Assembly (NCBI RefSeq): GCF_000765215.1
Contig: NZ_JPJE01000004.1
Span: 1 to 64,000 of the forward strand
Reading direction: 5' to 3'
DNA: 64,000 bases
Origin: Eubacterium sp. ER2
GTDB taxonomy: Bacteria > Bacillota > Clostridia > Lachnospirales > Lachnospiraceae
Both the position numbers and the translations under genes were made by a program. Positions 51,941 to 61,600 of this stretch are shown here, in pieces (within the stretch, counting starts at the first letter, position 1; every line of letters begins with the position of its first letter). The notes under the pieces are model-generated. The model saw only the letters and a list, made by a program, of their open reading frames with translations, was not told the origin of the DNA and ran no database searches.

Positions 51941-52170
51941 CTATTTTTCCAGTTTTTCATAGACCCGAAGCAGTTCTCCCACACTCCAGGCCTGGGCGAA
52001 ACACCCTCTGGAAACCGTGGGGAACGCCCCGTCATAGATCTCCGGAAGCTGTCCTGCGCATCCCTCCCTGAGGTCGCTCTCCAGTCCTTCCATCTGCTCT
52101 TTCACCTTTTCTTTCGCAGCCCGGGAATAGCCGTGGACTTTCAGATAAGCCAGGTAGTAGGCTCCCAGGG
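51941..52170 (-). pseudogene. 3' remnant of a glycogen debranching enzyme gene
   Basis: About 75 residues (LGAYYLAYLKVHGYS..., LPEIYDGAF, GCFAQAWSVGELLRVYE) match the extreme C-terminus of amylo-alpha-1,6-glucosidase / GDE_C debranching enzymes. The rest of that gene is missing. Upstream it is joined, in a different frame, to the beginning of a maltose-binding lipoprotein gene near 52165-52176. It cannot form an active enzyme. Its place before glgP suits a former alpha-glucan operon gene. Confidence 0.8.
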
Positions 52171-52500
52171 GGCGTCCGTCATGGTAGTCAGCGTGTCGTT
52201 GGCAAACATGAACACATCCGCGCTGGCCTCCGGGTCCTGTGACACCTGCCCGGCAGCGCTGGCCTCGTCGGCCACACCGTAGACAAATGTAATGTCCCAC
52301 TCAGGATGCTCATCGGCAAACCTCTCGCACATTGTCTGAAGCCATTCTCCGCTGTCCTTTGACTGGTCGTTGGACGGAGACCATACCATAAGCCGGACCT
52401 TCTCCGCGCCATCGGAAGCATCCTCTCCCGAGGCGGCGCATCCGGTCAGTCCTGCCAGCAGCCCTGCTGTGAGCAGCAGAGCCAACCCTCTTTTCATCAT
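52170..52500 (-). pseudogene. 5' remnant of a sugar ABC transporter substrate-binding lipoprotein (malE-like)
   Basis: About 110 residues remain. They comprise a lipoprotein signal peptide (GLLAGLTGCAAS, lipobox LTGC), then VRLMVWSPSNDQSKDSGEWL and DVFMFANDTLTTMTDA, the usual N-terminal lobe of maltose/maltodextrin-binding proteins. The frame then runs out after joining the debranching-enzyme tail. Promoter, GGAG ribosome site (8 nt before ATG 52500) and operator-like repeats are intact, so a short secreted fragment may still be made. The rest of malE and any malFG genes are absent here. Confidence 0.8.
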
Positions 52501-52524
52501 CACTTTATCTCCATTTCTTTAAAA

Positions 52525-52540
52525 GTTTCGTATTGTTTCG
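52525..52540. promoter_or_regulatory. Tandem GTTTCG operator-like repeats
   Basis: GTTTCG at 52525-52530 and 52535-52540, 10 bp apart, just downstream of the predicted malE start point. Related CGAAAC/TTTCG words occur near 52621 and 52685. A binding site for the adjacent LacI-type regulator is plausible, not shown. Confidence 0.4.
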
Positions 52541-52550
52541 TTCTTTTAAC

Positions 52551-52579
52551 AGCATACTCTATTTGGCTCACCTCGTCAA
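52551..52579 (-). promoter_or_regulatory. malE-type promoter, still intact
   Basis: On the minus strand TTGACG (52579-52574), 17-bp spacer, TATGCT (52556-52551). Confidence 0.75.
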
Positions 52580-52716
52580 CAAAAATATTGTGTGTTTTCT
52601 TTGAATTGTATGTTTTTCATAGATTTCGTTCCAGATTTTTATGCATTTTCACAATATTCCTTGTTCTCTCTTTTCTAAACTTACCGAAACTTGTTGTGTT
52701 TTTACGCAATATCACA

Positions 52717-52745
52717 TTGATTTCCCCAAAACTTTCCTCTATAAT
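52717..52745 (+). promoter_or_regulatory. Promoter of the LacI-type regulator gene
   Basis: TTGATT (52717-52722), 17-bp spacer, TATAAT (52740-52745), 40 bp before the start codon. Confidence 0.8.
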
Positions 52746-52784
52746 AAATATATCTATTTCCACATAAGAGGGGGGGCCGAAAAA

Positions 52785-53795
52785 ATGGCTACAATACAGG
52801 ATATTGCCGACAAGCTGGGGATTTCCAAGGGAACAGTGTCCAAAGCTCTCAACGGTGCATCAGACATCAGCGAAACTTTACAAAAAAATGTACTGGAGAC
52901 AGCGGTGGAGATGGGATACTCCAAACTGCGCCGCCCCAGCGGCGTCCGGAAGCTCTGCATCCTTATAGAAAATATGGAGTACCAGGAACCACACCAGTTC
53001 GGCTATGAGATCATCCTCGGCTTCCGGCAGATGGCAGAGCCGGCAGGCTACACAGTAGATATCGTCCCGGTGACGGAAAAGCTGCAGAAAAGCTCCTCCT
53101 ACGACGCTTTCATGCTGAAGAACGATTACCTGGGCTCTTTTGTTCTGGGATTTTCCTTAAGTGATCCCTGGATGAAGGACTTCCACACAAGCCACACCTC
53201 CACTGTCCTCTACGACAACTACGTCATGGCCAATCCCCACATCGCCTATGTGGGAATTGACAACAACGAGGGCATGGAGCTGGCAGTGGCCCATCTGAAG
53301 AAGCTGGGACACAAGAAGATCGGATACTTAAGCCACGCTCTGGGCTCCCACATCATGCAGGTGCGTCACAAGGCCTTCTTCGCAGCCCTCCGCCAGAACG
53401 GTCTGAAGACAGATCCCACCTGCGCCGGGGCTTCCTACTACACCTCCCAGTGCATGGAGAAACATCTGCCCCGCCTTTTGAAGATGGGCGTCACAGCCGT
53501 CATCTGCAGCCACGATCAGATCGCCAACGCGGCTCTTGTGCAGTGTCAGCAGATGGGCCTTAAGGTTCCCGCCGATGTGAGTATCATCGGCTTTGACGAC
53601 CTTCCCATCTGTGCCTACACCTCCCCGCCCCTCACCACCGTGCGCCAGGAGCGGGTACAGCTTGGGAAAAGCGGCTACTACGCCCTGGAGAGCCTGATGA
53701 ACCATGTGGCTATCGGCACTCTGCTGCTCCACGCCCGCCTGGTGGTGAGGAGCTCAACAGACACAGCCAGAAAAAAGGCGGATCCTGCTGTATAG
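52785..53795 (+). CDS. LacI-family transcriptional regulator
   Basis: A 336-residue regulator. The N-terminal helix-turn-helix starts ATIQDIADKLGISKGTVSKAL. The C-terminal ligand domain is a periplasmic-binding-protein fold, with VGIDNNEGMELAVAHL and ADVSIIGFDDLPIC as usual signatures. The ATG at 52785 has a purine-rich GAGGGGGGG site. An in-frame codon 144 bp upstream lies before the promoter and is rejected. It is divergent from the malE remnant and the alpha-glucan operon, so it most likely controls them in response to maltodextrins. Its 3' end forms one arm of a terminator. Confidence 0.92.
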   Translation: MATIQDIADKLGISKGTVSKALNGASDISETLQKNVLETAVEMGYSKLRRPSGVRKLCILIENMEYQEPHQFGYEIILGFRQMAEPAGYTVDIVPVTEKLQKSSSYDAFMLKNDYLGSFVLGFSLSDPWMKDFHTSHTSTVLYDNYVMANPHIAYVGIDNNEGMELAVAHLKKLGHKKIGYLSHALGSHIMQVRHKAFFAALRQNGLKTDPTCAGASYYTSQCMEKHLPRLLKMGVTAVICSHDQIANAALVQCQQMGLKVPADVSIIGFDDLPICAYTSPPLTTVRQERVQLGKSGYYALESLMNHVAIGTLLLHARLVVRSSTDTARKKADPAV

Positions 53796-53806
53796 GATCC
53801 GTCTTT
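53771..53806. terminator. Terminator between the converging LacI-type gene and telA
   Basis: GGCGGATCCT (53777-53786) pairs with AGGATCCGTC (53794-53803). Minus-strand transcripts of the telA operon meet T6 directly after the stem. The plus-strand side has TTTGTCTT. The left arm lies inside the regulator's last codons. Confidence 0.8.
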
Positions 53807-53819
53807 GTCTTATCTTACA

Positions 53820-54953
53820 TCAGCTCCGGGATGTTCCAAGAAGCGAAGCCCGTATGTCGCGCTCCAGCTTCTCCAGCTCGGCCTCCGCCTCCTGCCGTTT
53901 CCTGCGGCCCTCCTGCTGGATGCGGACCGCCTCGCTCATGGTGCTGATCAGGTTCTCGTTCGCCTTCTTCAGCGTCGCGATATCCACAATGCTCCGCTCC
54001 GACTCCCTCGCCACGTCCAGGGTATTCTGCCTGAGCTTCTCCGAGTTCTGCAAAAGGAGCTGGTTCGTCGTGTCCGTGATATTCCGCTGCAGCTTCAGGG
54101 CCTCCTGCTGCCGGTACAGCCCCAGCGCCATGACCATCTGGCTCTTCCACAAAGGGATAGTCTCCTGGATCGCCGTCTGGATCTTGTCAGCCAGAAGCTT
54201 GTCATTGTTCTGCACGAGTCGGAGCTGGGGAGCCGTCTGGATGGCGATGGTACGGCTCGTCTTCAGGTCGTGGATCTTCTTCTCAAACTGGTTCACCGTG
54301 TCCTCAAAATCCCGGACGATCTGGGCGTTCATAGGATCGCCGCTCCTCTCAGCCTCGGCCCGCAGGGAGGGGAGCGTCTGCTCCCGCAGTTCCCGCAGTT
54401 TCTCCTCTCCGGCCGCAATGTAGAGCTGAAGCTGCCGGAAGTAGGACAGGTTTTTCTCATACATGGCGTCCAGCATGCCAATGTCTTTGAGCATCTCCAT
54501 CCGGGCCTCCTCCAACTTGCCCTCGATCCTGTCCACCTGGACTTCCAGCTTCTCGTACTGCATGAGGAATTTCTTCACCTTGGACTCCGCCTTCTTAAAA
54601 ATGCCCATGATCCCGCCCTCTTTCTCCAGGGAGTCAAAGTCCAGTCCCTCCACATTGGCGATGAGCCCGGTCATCAGCTCTCCCACATATCCTGTGTCCT
54701 TTGCGCGGACGTTATTCAGGATATTCTCGGAGAAATCCGCGATGTTCTGCTTCGCCCCGGCGCCGTACTGCATCAGCATCTGGGAGTCCGTCAAGTCGAT
54801 CTGCTCCTTCAGCTCCTCCACCTTGCGCCTCTCCTCCGGCGTGAGTGAAGTGATCTGCTCCTTCAGGGCGGCCGGCGTCTCCTCCGCCGGTGCATCCTCC
54901 GCCTGTCCTCTCTGCTTTCTCAACATATCCAGGGTTATCTCTGCCATAGCCAT
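53820..54953 (-). CDS. TelA/YaaN-type toxic-anion-resistance family protein
   Basis: A 377-residue, almost wholly helical cytoplasmic protein of the TelA family. It has long coiled-coil stretches (about 110-180 and 310-375) and conserved FIFKKAESK-like and IPLWKSQMVMALGLYRQQEA segments. TelA was named from tellurite resistance, but its molecular role is unsettled; comparative genomics links it to stress-response systems with VWA proteins. Here it is last in a four-gene operon with a VWA/solute-binding lipoprotein, XpaC and a second solute-binding protein. Start ATG at 54951-54953 with GGAAAGA; a second ATG 6 bp in is possible. Confidence 0.88.
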   Translation of the reverse strand: MAMAEITLDMLRKQRGQAEDAPAEETPAALKEQITSLTPEERRKVEELKEQIDLTDSQMLMQYGAGAKQNIADFSENILNNVRAKDTGYVGELMTGLIANVEGLDFDSLEKEGGIMGIFKKAESKVKKFLMQYEKLEVQVDRIEGKLEEARMEMLKDIGMLDAMYEKNLSYFRQLQLYIAAGEEKLRELREQTLPSLRAEAERSGDPMNAQIVRDFEDTVNQFEKKIHDLKTSRTIAIQTAPQLRLVQNNDKLLADKIQTAIQETIPLWKSQMVMALGLYRQQEALKLQRNITDTTNQLLLQNSEKLRQNTLDVARESERSIVDIATLKKANENLISTMSEAVRIQQEGRRKRQEAEAELEKLERDIRASLLGTSRS

Positions 54954-54983
54954 TCTTTCCTTTCTGTTATTTTCGCAGGCCCT

Positions 54984-56072
54984 TTACCGGAGCCCGTCTA
55001 TGATCCGGCGCATCACATCGTAGGAGGGTACCTGCGCCACCTGGGTGATATTGTCAGCGATGCCCGGCACGCCGAGCTCCTTGTCCGATATCTCATAGTT
55101 TCCCGTGCGGAAACCGTGCTTTTCCCACGCCAGCTTCTGCACCTCTTCATCCTGCAGTCCCCGGATCAGGGTCTTCCCCGCATCGTCCAGAGCGATCAGC
55201 ACATGGGCGGACCACACGGTAGGAGCCGGGTAGAGCACGACGATGTCGTCCCGGACCGACTCATACTCTTCCGGATGCAGCATGGCGTACTCGATGATCT
55301 GGCTCTCGTACCCCGCCGCAATGGGAGTGGCTCCCACGCCCATCCGCAGGAACTGGCTGAACAGATCTGAGGAGGAGGTCTCCATGTATCCAAGCTTTCC
55401 GAAGATTGTCTGGAGCTGAGGCAGGATCTCGTCCACCTTCTCCGGGGTCAGCGTCTGCCCCCCGTTCAGCACATCCGCCAGAAGGGCCGCAAACATATTG
55501 CCCGAGTTGGAGCGGGCCGGGTCTGTGGTGTCCACCGAGACTGTACCGTACAGCTCCGGCACGCCGATGTCCGCCCAGGCCGTATCATTCTGGATCAGCT
55601 CCACCAGCTTTGCCATGTCGATGTAGTTCACGTCCCCGTCCTTCGTGATCAGCCCCTGGCTGTCAAAGGCGTCCAGCACCATCTTATGGGTGTAGAGGAC
55701 AATGGGCGTGTTGAGGAGGATCTCGCTCTGGACCGGGCTGCCGTGGAGCTCCTCATAGTACTCAAGCGCGATGCTGCTGGACGGGAAGAGATAATTTCTC
55801 CCCTCCAGGTCCGCTGTCATCATGTCCAGGGAGCCCGCCTTGGAGTAGTCCACCTCCAGTCCGTATTTCTCTCCCAGGATGGACAGCACCTCCTCATCTT
55901 CCAGGAACCCGATCTTCTCGCCCCCCACATAGCCGGATACCGCTGTCTTTGGCTTTGTCTTCCCTGTTTCCTTCTCTTTGCCGTCCCCCGAACCGCCCGT
56001 CAGGAGGTAGATGCCTCCCACAGCCGCCATCACGCAGATCAGCAAAGCAAGTCCTATGATCTTCTTCCTCAT
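54984..56072 (-). CDS. Membrane-anchored solute-binding-like protein
   Basis: A 362-residue protein. One N-terminal hydrophobic helix (about 5-25) has no lipobox cysteine, so it is probably a signal anchor or signal peptide. A Lys/Gly-rich linker leads into a type-2 periplasmic-binding fold: IVLYTHKMVLDAF, then PARSNSGNMFAALLADVL, where the SNSG loop resembles anion-binding PBPs, then PIAAGYESQIIEYAM. The SNSG-type loop is shared with the VWA-fused binding domain in the first gene. No ABC permease is nearby, so it is likely a sensor or scaffold, not a transporter part. It lies 3 nt after xpaC. Confidence 0.75.
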   Translation of the reverse strand: MRKKIIGLALLICVMAAVGGIYLLTGGSGDGKEKETGKTKPKTAVSGYVGGEKIGFLEDEEVLSILGEKYGLEVDYSKAGSLDMMTADLEGRNYLFPSSSIALEYYEELHGSPVQSEILLNTPIVLYTHKMVLDAFDSQGLITKDGDVNYIDMAKLVELIQNDTAWADIGVPELYGTVSVDTTDPARSNSGNMFAALLADVLNGGQTLTPEKVDEILPQLQTIFGKLGYMETSSSDLFSQFLRMGVGATPIAAGYESQIIEYAMLHPEEYESVRDDIVVLYPAPTVWSAHVLIALDDAGKTLIRGLQDEEVQKLAWEKHGFRTGNYEISDKELGVPGIADNITQVAQVPSYDVMRRIIDGLR

Positions 56073-56075
56073 GTA

Positions 56076-56762
56076 CTACACTCCTGTCTCCTTTTCGTTT
56101 CCCTGGCCGTCCCTTCCCTTATCACGGCCCTCCTCCTGCCGCACCTCGTACCCCTCCGAGCGGAGCGTCTGCCTGAGCAGGTTCAGGTCAGCCTCCATAT
56201 CCATCAGTTCGTTCTGCATCAGTTTCTGGAACTGCATCCGGAAGGCGTCCTTGAGCGTCAGGACCGCCTCCGCTGTGTTCTGAAAGATCTTCTCCGACTC
56301 GTCAGTGAGGAGCCTGGTGTCCTGGAGCTCCACATAGTTCTCCAGCACATTGGCAGCTGTCTCCTGGTAGTAGTCGATGTAGCGTCTGGCGGACGGGATC
56401 TTCCTCGGGTTGTCGGTCAGGAATTTCAGGATGTTTCCCGCAATGTCGATCAGTTCGGACGCGGACTGGCGCAGGCCCGGCGCCTGGATCCTGTCCGCCG
56501 CCTCCCGCATCCGCCGGTAATCGCGCCCCGCCTCCTGCAGCCTTTCATGGAGTACCTCCCCGTTGCCCAGCTTCTCGATATCGATCCGCCCGATCCGCCT
56601 CACCGGGCGCAGCACCAGGAGGAACCCGGCGTAGGACACAAGGGAGAGCCCCATACACAGAAGCATGTTCCACCCAAGCCCCACAAGAAGTGCGGCGAAA
56701 AGCAGAAGCGCCAGGACGGCAGAGACAGCGATGCTTACGATTTCTTTCCATTTATCTTTCAT
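56076..56762 (-). CDS. XpaC-like membrane protein
   Basis: A 228-residue protein resembling XpaC (named for 5-bromo-4-chloroindolyl phosphate hydrolysis). Two N-terminal membrane helices (about 8-30 and 32-52) precede a long cytoplasmic helical domain (about 65-205). xpaC and a telA-type gene (yaaN) are neighbours in Bacillus, which supports the assignment. It lies 4 nt after the VWA lipoprotein gene and 3 nt before the next, so all are co-transcribed. It may link the extracellular binding proteins to TelA in the cytoplasm (inference). Confidence 0.75.
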   Translation of the reverse strand: MKDKWKEIVSIAVSAVLALLLFAALLVGLGWNMLLCMGLSLVSYAGFLLVLRPVRRIGRIDIEKLGNGEVLHERLQEAGRDYRRMREAADRIQAPGLRQSASELIDIAGNILKFLTDNPRKIPSARRYIDYYQETAANVLENYVELQDTRLLTDESEKIFQNTAEAVLTLKDAFRMQFQKLMQNELMDMEADLNLLRQTLRSEGYEVRQEEGRDKGRDGQGNEKETGV

Positions 56763-56766
56763 ATTG

Positions 56767-58392
56767 CTAATTATATCCTTTCACACTGCGGAAGGCCTCT
56801 GTCAGATCCTGCGTCCCATCAAAGACCCGGCCTCCCGTTGCTTCTGCCAGTTCCTCCAGCTGCGTGGGATCCGCCGCCCCGAAAGTAATGGAGAACACCG
56901 GCACATCGATCCCCAGGGTATCCCAGGCCTCCTGGAACGTCTGGTAATTGTAGTCCGACACGCCGTCCGTCATCAGAATGATGGCAGGCGTATACTTTTC
57001 TAGATCGTAGGACGACGCCTCAGCCAGAGCCTGCGCCGCCGCGTTGTAGATATCCGTGCCGCCCGCGATCTGGAAATCCGCCACCTTCTGGTAGAGCTGC
57101 GCCAGAGCCTCGTCAGAGTCGTCCGCCGCCCGCTCTATATCCAGAATCGTGTTGTCAAAGAAGATCACCTCGTTGACCTCCCCCGCATTCGCCTGCAGGA
57201 AATTTTTGCTGGCATTCTCCTGCAGCAGGATCTGGGACATGGCGTCTTTGAGCTGAGCCTCCCCGGTCCCCTCCATGCTGCCGGAGAAATCCAGGCAGTA
57301 GATGTTGAGGGAGGGCTTCTTAAAGCTTGTCTGGTACAGGTTCAGCGCCTCCATCAGCACGTCTGCGTCCGGCATCTGGATGGGCGAGAGGATCCGCTCC
57401 GTGTCAACGCCCCACTCTTCGTTAAAAACATCCTTATTCTCATCCGAGACGCCGTTCGCGCTGATGCGCCGGCCGGTCGCCTCGATCTCACTCTGGGCCT
57501 CCTTCGACAGCAGATACTGCTGCACAGCCTGGAACGCCTCCTCCTTCTGGCTGTCCCCGTGATCCACATACCCGAGGGGCGAGTCCGCGATGGACAGGCC
57601 GTCGTAGGGGTAGACGATATAGAGCGGCTCTTTTCCCTCGCTCTCCAACTGCCGGTTGGCGTCAATGATCAGGCACTCGTAGTTGACCATGGCGTCGTAG
57701 TCCTCCTTGAGGAACAGGTCCTTCAGCCAGTCGGAGCTGCCGGAGCTGCGCTCCACGCCGCCAAGGAGTCCCGTGATGTCAGCCCGTAGCTGCTCCCCCT
57801 GAAGGTCTTCCGCCGTCATGCCCTCCTGCTTGCCCAGAAGCGCGTACAGGAAACCTATGTAGGCGCTGGCCCCGGAGTTGGACTGGGTGGCGCTCGTCAT
57901 ACAGAAGCTCATCTTTCCACCCTGTATGGCGGCCAGGATGTCTTTCACAGAGACGTCTTTCCCCTTAAATCCCAGCTCCTCCGCCAGGCTATCCCGGATG
58001 CCGAAGACCACCGGCGTCATGGAGATGGACTGACTGTGCTTCACCAGGTGGTTCACATCCCCCATGGACAGCCAGATACTGCTGGCCGGCCAGACGGCGT
58101 CATACTCTTCTGCGCCGCTCTCCAGAGCCCGCATGATATCTACAGAGCCCTTGTAGTCCATCTCGATCTCCACGCCAGTTGCCTGGCTGCACTCGTCTAT
58201 CACCGCCTCCAGCTCCTCGTTCTCCGATCCGGACAGGATGCGGATCGTCCCGTCCGCCTTCATGATCTCAGCGGACGCATCCCGCTCCTTCTCTTCCGTC
58301 TTCGCCTCACCCGGCGAGCCCGCGCATCCTGTGAGCAGGAGAGCAAAAGCCAGGAATAAGGTCAGAGCTGTTCCAAATTTTCTTTTCCTCAT
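56767..58392 (-). CDS. Lipoprotein with solute-binding domain fused to a VWA domain
   Basis: A 541-residue lipoprotein. A signal peptide ends in LLTGCAGS (lipobox), and a type-2 periplasmic-binding domain follows (about 45-340, with SATQSNSGASAY). A C-terminal von Willebrand A domain (about 360-540) has a complete metal-dependent adhesion site: DFSGS near 370, the Thr in AGGTDI and the Asp in LMTDGVSD. Binding-protein plus VWA fusions on the outer membrane face suggest ligand-dependent protein-protein contact. It is first in a tight operon with XpaC, another binding protein and TelA. Ribosome site AGGAATT is weak. Confidence 0.82.
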   Translation of the reverse strand: MRKRKFGTALTLFLAFALLLTGCAGSPGEAKTEEKERDASAEIMKADGTIRILSGSENEELEAVIDECSQATGVEIEMDYKGSVDIMRALESGAEEYDAVWPASSIWLSMGDVNHLVKHSQSISMTPVVFGIRDSLAEELGFKGKDVSVKDILAAIQGGKMSFCMTSATQSNSGASAYIGFLYALLGKQEGMTAEDLQGEQLRADITGLLGGVERSSGSSDWLKDLFLKEDYDAMVNYECLIIDANRQLESEGKEPLYIVYPYDGLSIADSPLGYVDHGDSQKEEAFQAVQQYLLSKEAQSEIEATGRRISANGVSDENKDVFNEEWGVDTERILSPIQMPDADVLMEALNLYQTSFKKPSLNIYCLDFSGSMEGTGEAQLKDAMSQILLQENASKNFLQANAGEVNEVIFFDNTILDIERAADDSDEALAQLYQKVADFQIAGGTDIYNAAAQALAEASSYDLEKYTPAIILMTDGVSDYNYQTFQEAWDTLGIDVPVFSITFGAADPTQLEELAEATGGRVFDGTQDLTEAFRSVKGYN

Positions 58393-58667
58393 AAGACAAT
58401 TCCTTTCTTCGACCTGCGCGGCACATGCCGCTGTTTGATCCTTCTGTCTCTATTTTCCTTCATTTTGCGCATTTGCTCTATCAACTCCGGGTAAAATCTA
58501 CGTAAATTCCCTGTTAAGAGCGTGGCTCCTCATGTAGGATTTCTACTTCCGCGCATGGATTTACCTGGAGTTTACGCATTTTTTCGCAAACTCTCATCCC
58601 GACTTAATATTTGTCCTGTATAGTAACTTTGGAAATTTTGTATCCGAAAAAAGGAGGAAAGAATCCT
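58393..58667. other. Divergent intergenic region, VWA operon and surface phosphoesterase
   Basis: This 275-bp gap must hold both divergent promoters. On the plus side I see a PhoP-like repeat (58560-58587) and TATAGT at 58619-58624. On the minus side no convincing promoter could be chosen; TTGATA at about 58477-58482 lacks a good partner. Confidence 0.5.
58560..58587 (+). promoter_or_regulatory. PhoP-box-like direct repeats
   Basis: TTTACC (58560-58565), TTTACG (58571-58576) and TTTCGC (58582-58587) repeat on an exact 11-bp period, close to the Bacillus PhoP box of TT(A/C/T)ACA repeats with 5-bp spacers. It lies 31 bp before TATAGT (58619-58624) and upstream of a phosphoesterase gene. Confidence 0.5.
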
Positions 58668-61600
58668 ATGAGAAGAAAATGGCACAAAGGCGCCGCCATC
58701 ACACTGGCAGCGGCCATGCTCTGCGCACAGGGTGCTCCCGTATCCGCCCTGGCCGAGGAGAATGTCCAGACAGACGAGACCGTCGCCCCGGACGCAGAGA
58801 CGTCTGAGGCTGAAGCAAACGCTGGGGCAGCGGAAAACGGCAGCACCGCGCAGGACGCGGCGGAAACCGAAGGCATGGATGTGGAAACACCCGAAGCAGA
58901 CGAGACCGTTCCTGAAGAAAGAACAGAACGCACACAGGGGACTACAGCCTCTCCAGCCACAGGCGCAAATACACTCCAGACACCGGTCGCAAATAGCGGC
59001 AACACGGTAGAATACCTGACGCTCCAGCCGGGGGAGACCAGCACTTCCGTAAACCTGAACTGGTACGCGCCGGCTGGCACGACAAAGGCACAGGTAAAAT
59101 TCGGCGGCATGACGGTGGATGCAACCGTACGTGAACTTACACCTCCCACAAAGGTAGATGAAAGCAAGTACACCGACACAGGCAAGATGGTCTGTGAGGC
59201 TACCATTACAGGGCTAGCAGCGGGAACTGAATATACGTATCAGATTTCCTATGACAGCGGACAGAGCTGGTCCGAAGCGCACACCTACACCACGCCGGCA
59301 GCCGGCAGCTTCCGGTTCGGCTTCACCAGCGACCCGCAGATCAAGGAGAACGGCAGCACCGACGGTGCGGGCTGGCAGCCGGCAGATGACACGAACCAGA
59401 CCGGCTGGGCGACCATGATGGAGAAACTGGCGTCAGAGGGCGTCAGCCTTGTAGTATCCGCCGGGGACCAGGTGGAGGATCAGAGCTGGGGCAAATCCAG
59501 CGAGTACGCCGCCTTCTTCGCGCCGGAGGAGATGTCGTCCATCGCTTATGCGCCGGCAGTGGGCAACCACGACCGCCATTACATGTTCGAGGACCACTTC
59601 AACCTGCCCAACGAGATGTCTGTGGCGGGCATGGACGAGAACGGCGCGCTCGCCCAGGTAAAGACCACCTTCCGGGGACAGAACAGCGGCACGAGCCAGA
59701 GCCACGGCAACTATATCCAGGCTACGGCAGACGAGATCGCAAACAGCTCCGAGTCCAACGGCGTAACCCCAAACGCAGAGGGACAGTATGACTTTACGGA
59801 GCGCCGGGAGATGGAGACAAAGGGCAACTACTATTATCTCTATGACAATGTGCTCTTCGTCACCCTGAACACAGGCGCTTATCCGGGAGGGAACGATGAG
59901 GAGAATGCAGGAAACGCCAGCGTGCCCAGCGCAGCCAAAGATAACTCCGAGGCTGAGGCCATGGTGGGCAACTTCCGCACCACCATGAACGCAGCCGTCA
60001 GCGAATACGCGGGCCAGTATCAGTGGCTGATCGTGACCCACCACAAATCCACCCAGACCGTGGCCAAGCATGCGGCGGACTCTGACATTGAGAACTACGT
60101 GGACGCGGGCTTCGAGAAGGTGATGGACGAGTTTGACGTAGATTTTGTCCTGGGCGGACACGACCACGTCTACTCCAGAAGCTACGTGCTCAAGGACGGA
60201 CAGCGGAATGCGGAGCGCCTGGACAACTATCACGATCCGGACGGCACCATCTACCTGACAGGCAACTGCTGCTCTGACATGCAGTACTACACTCCCTTCG
60301 CCTCCGTCGACAAAACGAACAATGCGGACTATCCGGTCCTTGCGGACGGAACGACAGGTTCCCAGGAATATCTGGCTGGCAAGCTCCCCATCGGCAACCA
60401 GGAGTGGAACCAGGAGTACAGCCCCAGCTACGCTGTATTCGATGTGACAGGGAATGAGATCTCCGTCCATGTATACAATCTTGCCGGAGACAGCGCCTCT
60501 CCGGACAGCGAGCTCATCGACTCCTTCAGCGTGACGAAGAACGCAGACGGCGGAGCAAAGACGGCCGGCACCGAGAACGGGAAAGTTTCCGCATCCCTGA
60601 ACCTGACACAGGAAGGCCGCTACGATGCGGGCATGACAAACGCAGACGGCGGTGTCATGGAGATCGTGGACTACAATACGGCAACCGGATGGGCCTACGC
60701 CATCAACGGACAGACCGGCAACCTGACCGCCATCCCCATGAAGACGCTGGCAGCAGGCGAGAACGTGGATCTGCTGGACGGCAATGACATCGATGTGAAA
60801 TCCATGATCGAGGCAGAGTGCGAGGGCTTTACATACGGCGACATGACTTCCGTGGCGGTCTCAGCGGACGGCACGAAACTTGCAGCGGCAATCCAGGCCG
60901 AAGGATATGCGGACAGCGGCCGCGTGGCGCTCTTCACCTGCAATGAGGACGGAACCCTTACATTTGAAAAAGCCTATGAGACAGGCACCCAGCCGGATAT
61001 GGTGACATTTACGCCGGATGACAGCAGGGTGCTGACAGCGAACGAGGGCGAGCCGAGGAAAGGATACGAAGGAGACGCGACAGACCCGGCGGGAACCGTG
61101 ACGGTGATCTCTCTTGCAGACGGCAAGGCAGTGAATGTCGGCTTCGAGGCATATGACAGTGCGGAGGCAAGACAGGCTCTCACAGATGCGGGGATCGTTC
61201 TGAAAAAGGGAGCTGTTCCGTCCAAAGACCTGGAGCCGGAATATATCGCAGCGGGAAATAGCACGGCATACGTGACGCTGCAGGAGGCCAACGCCATCGC
61301 GGCCATCGACCTGAACAGCCTTAAACTGACAGGCATCTACTCCGCAGGCTATGAAGACTACAGCACTGTACCGGTCGATATTGACAAAAAGGATGAGGCT
61401 TATGATCCAAAAACCTACGACTCCCTGCGCGGCATCCGCATGCCGGACAGCATCGCGCTCTACTCTGTGGGCGGCACAGACTATGTTGTAACGGCAAACG
61501 AGGGGGACTCCAGAGAGTGGGGCGACTATCTCAACGAAGTGGAGAGAAACTTCAAGGATGGCGAGACCTCCCCGACAGGAAAGATCACGGCGGACAACAG

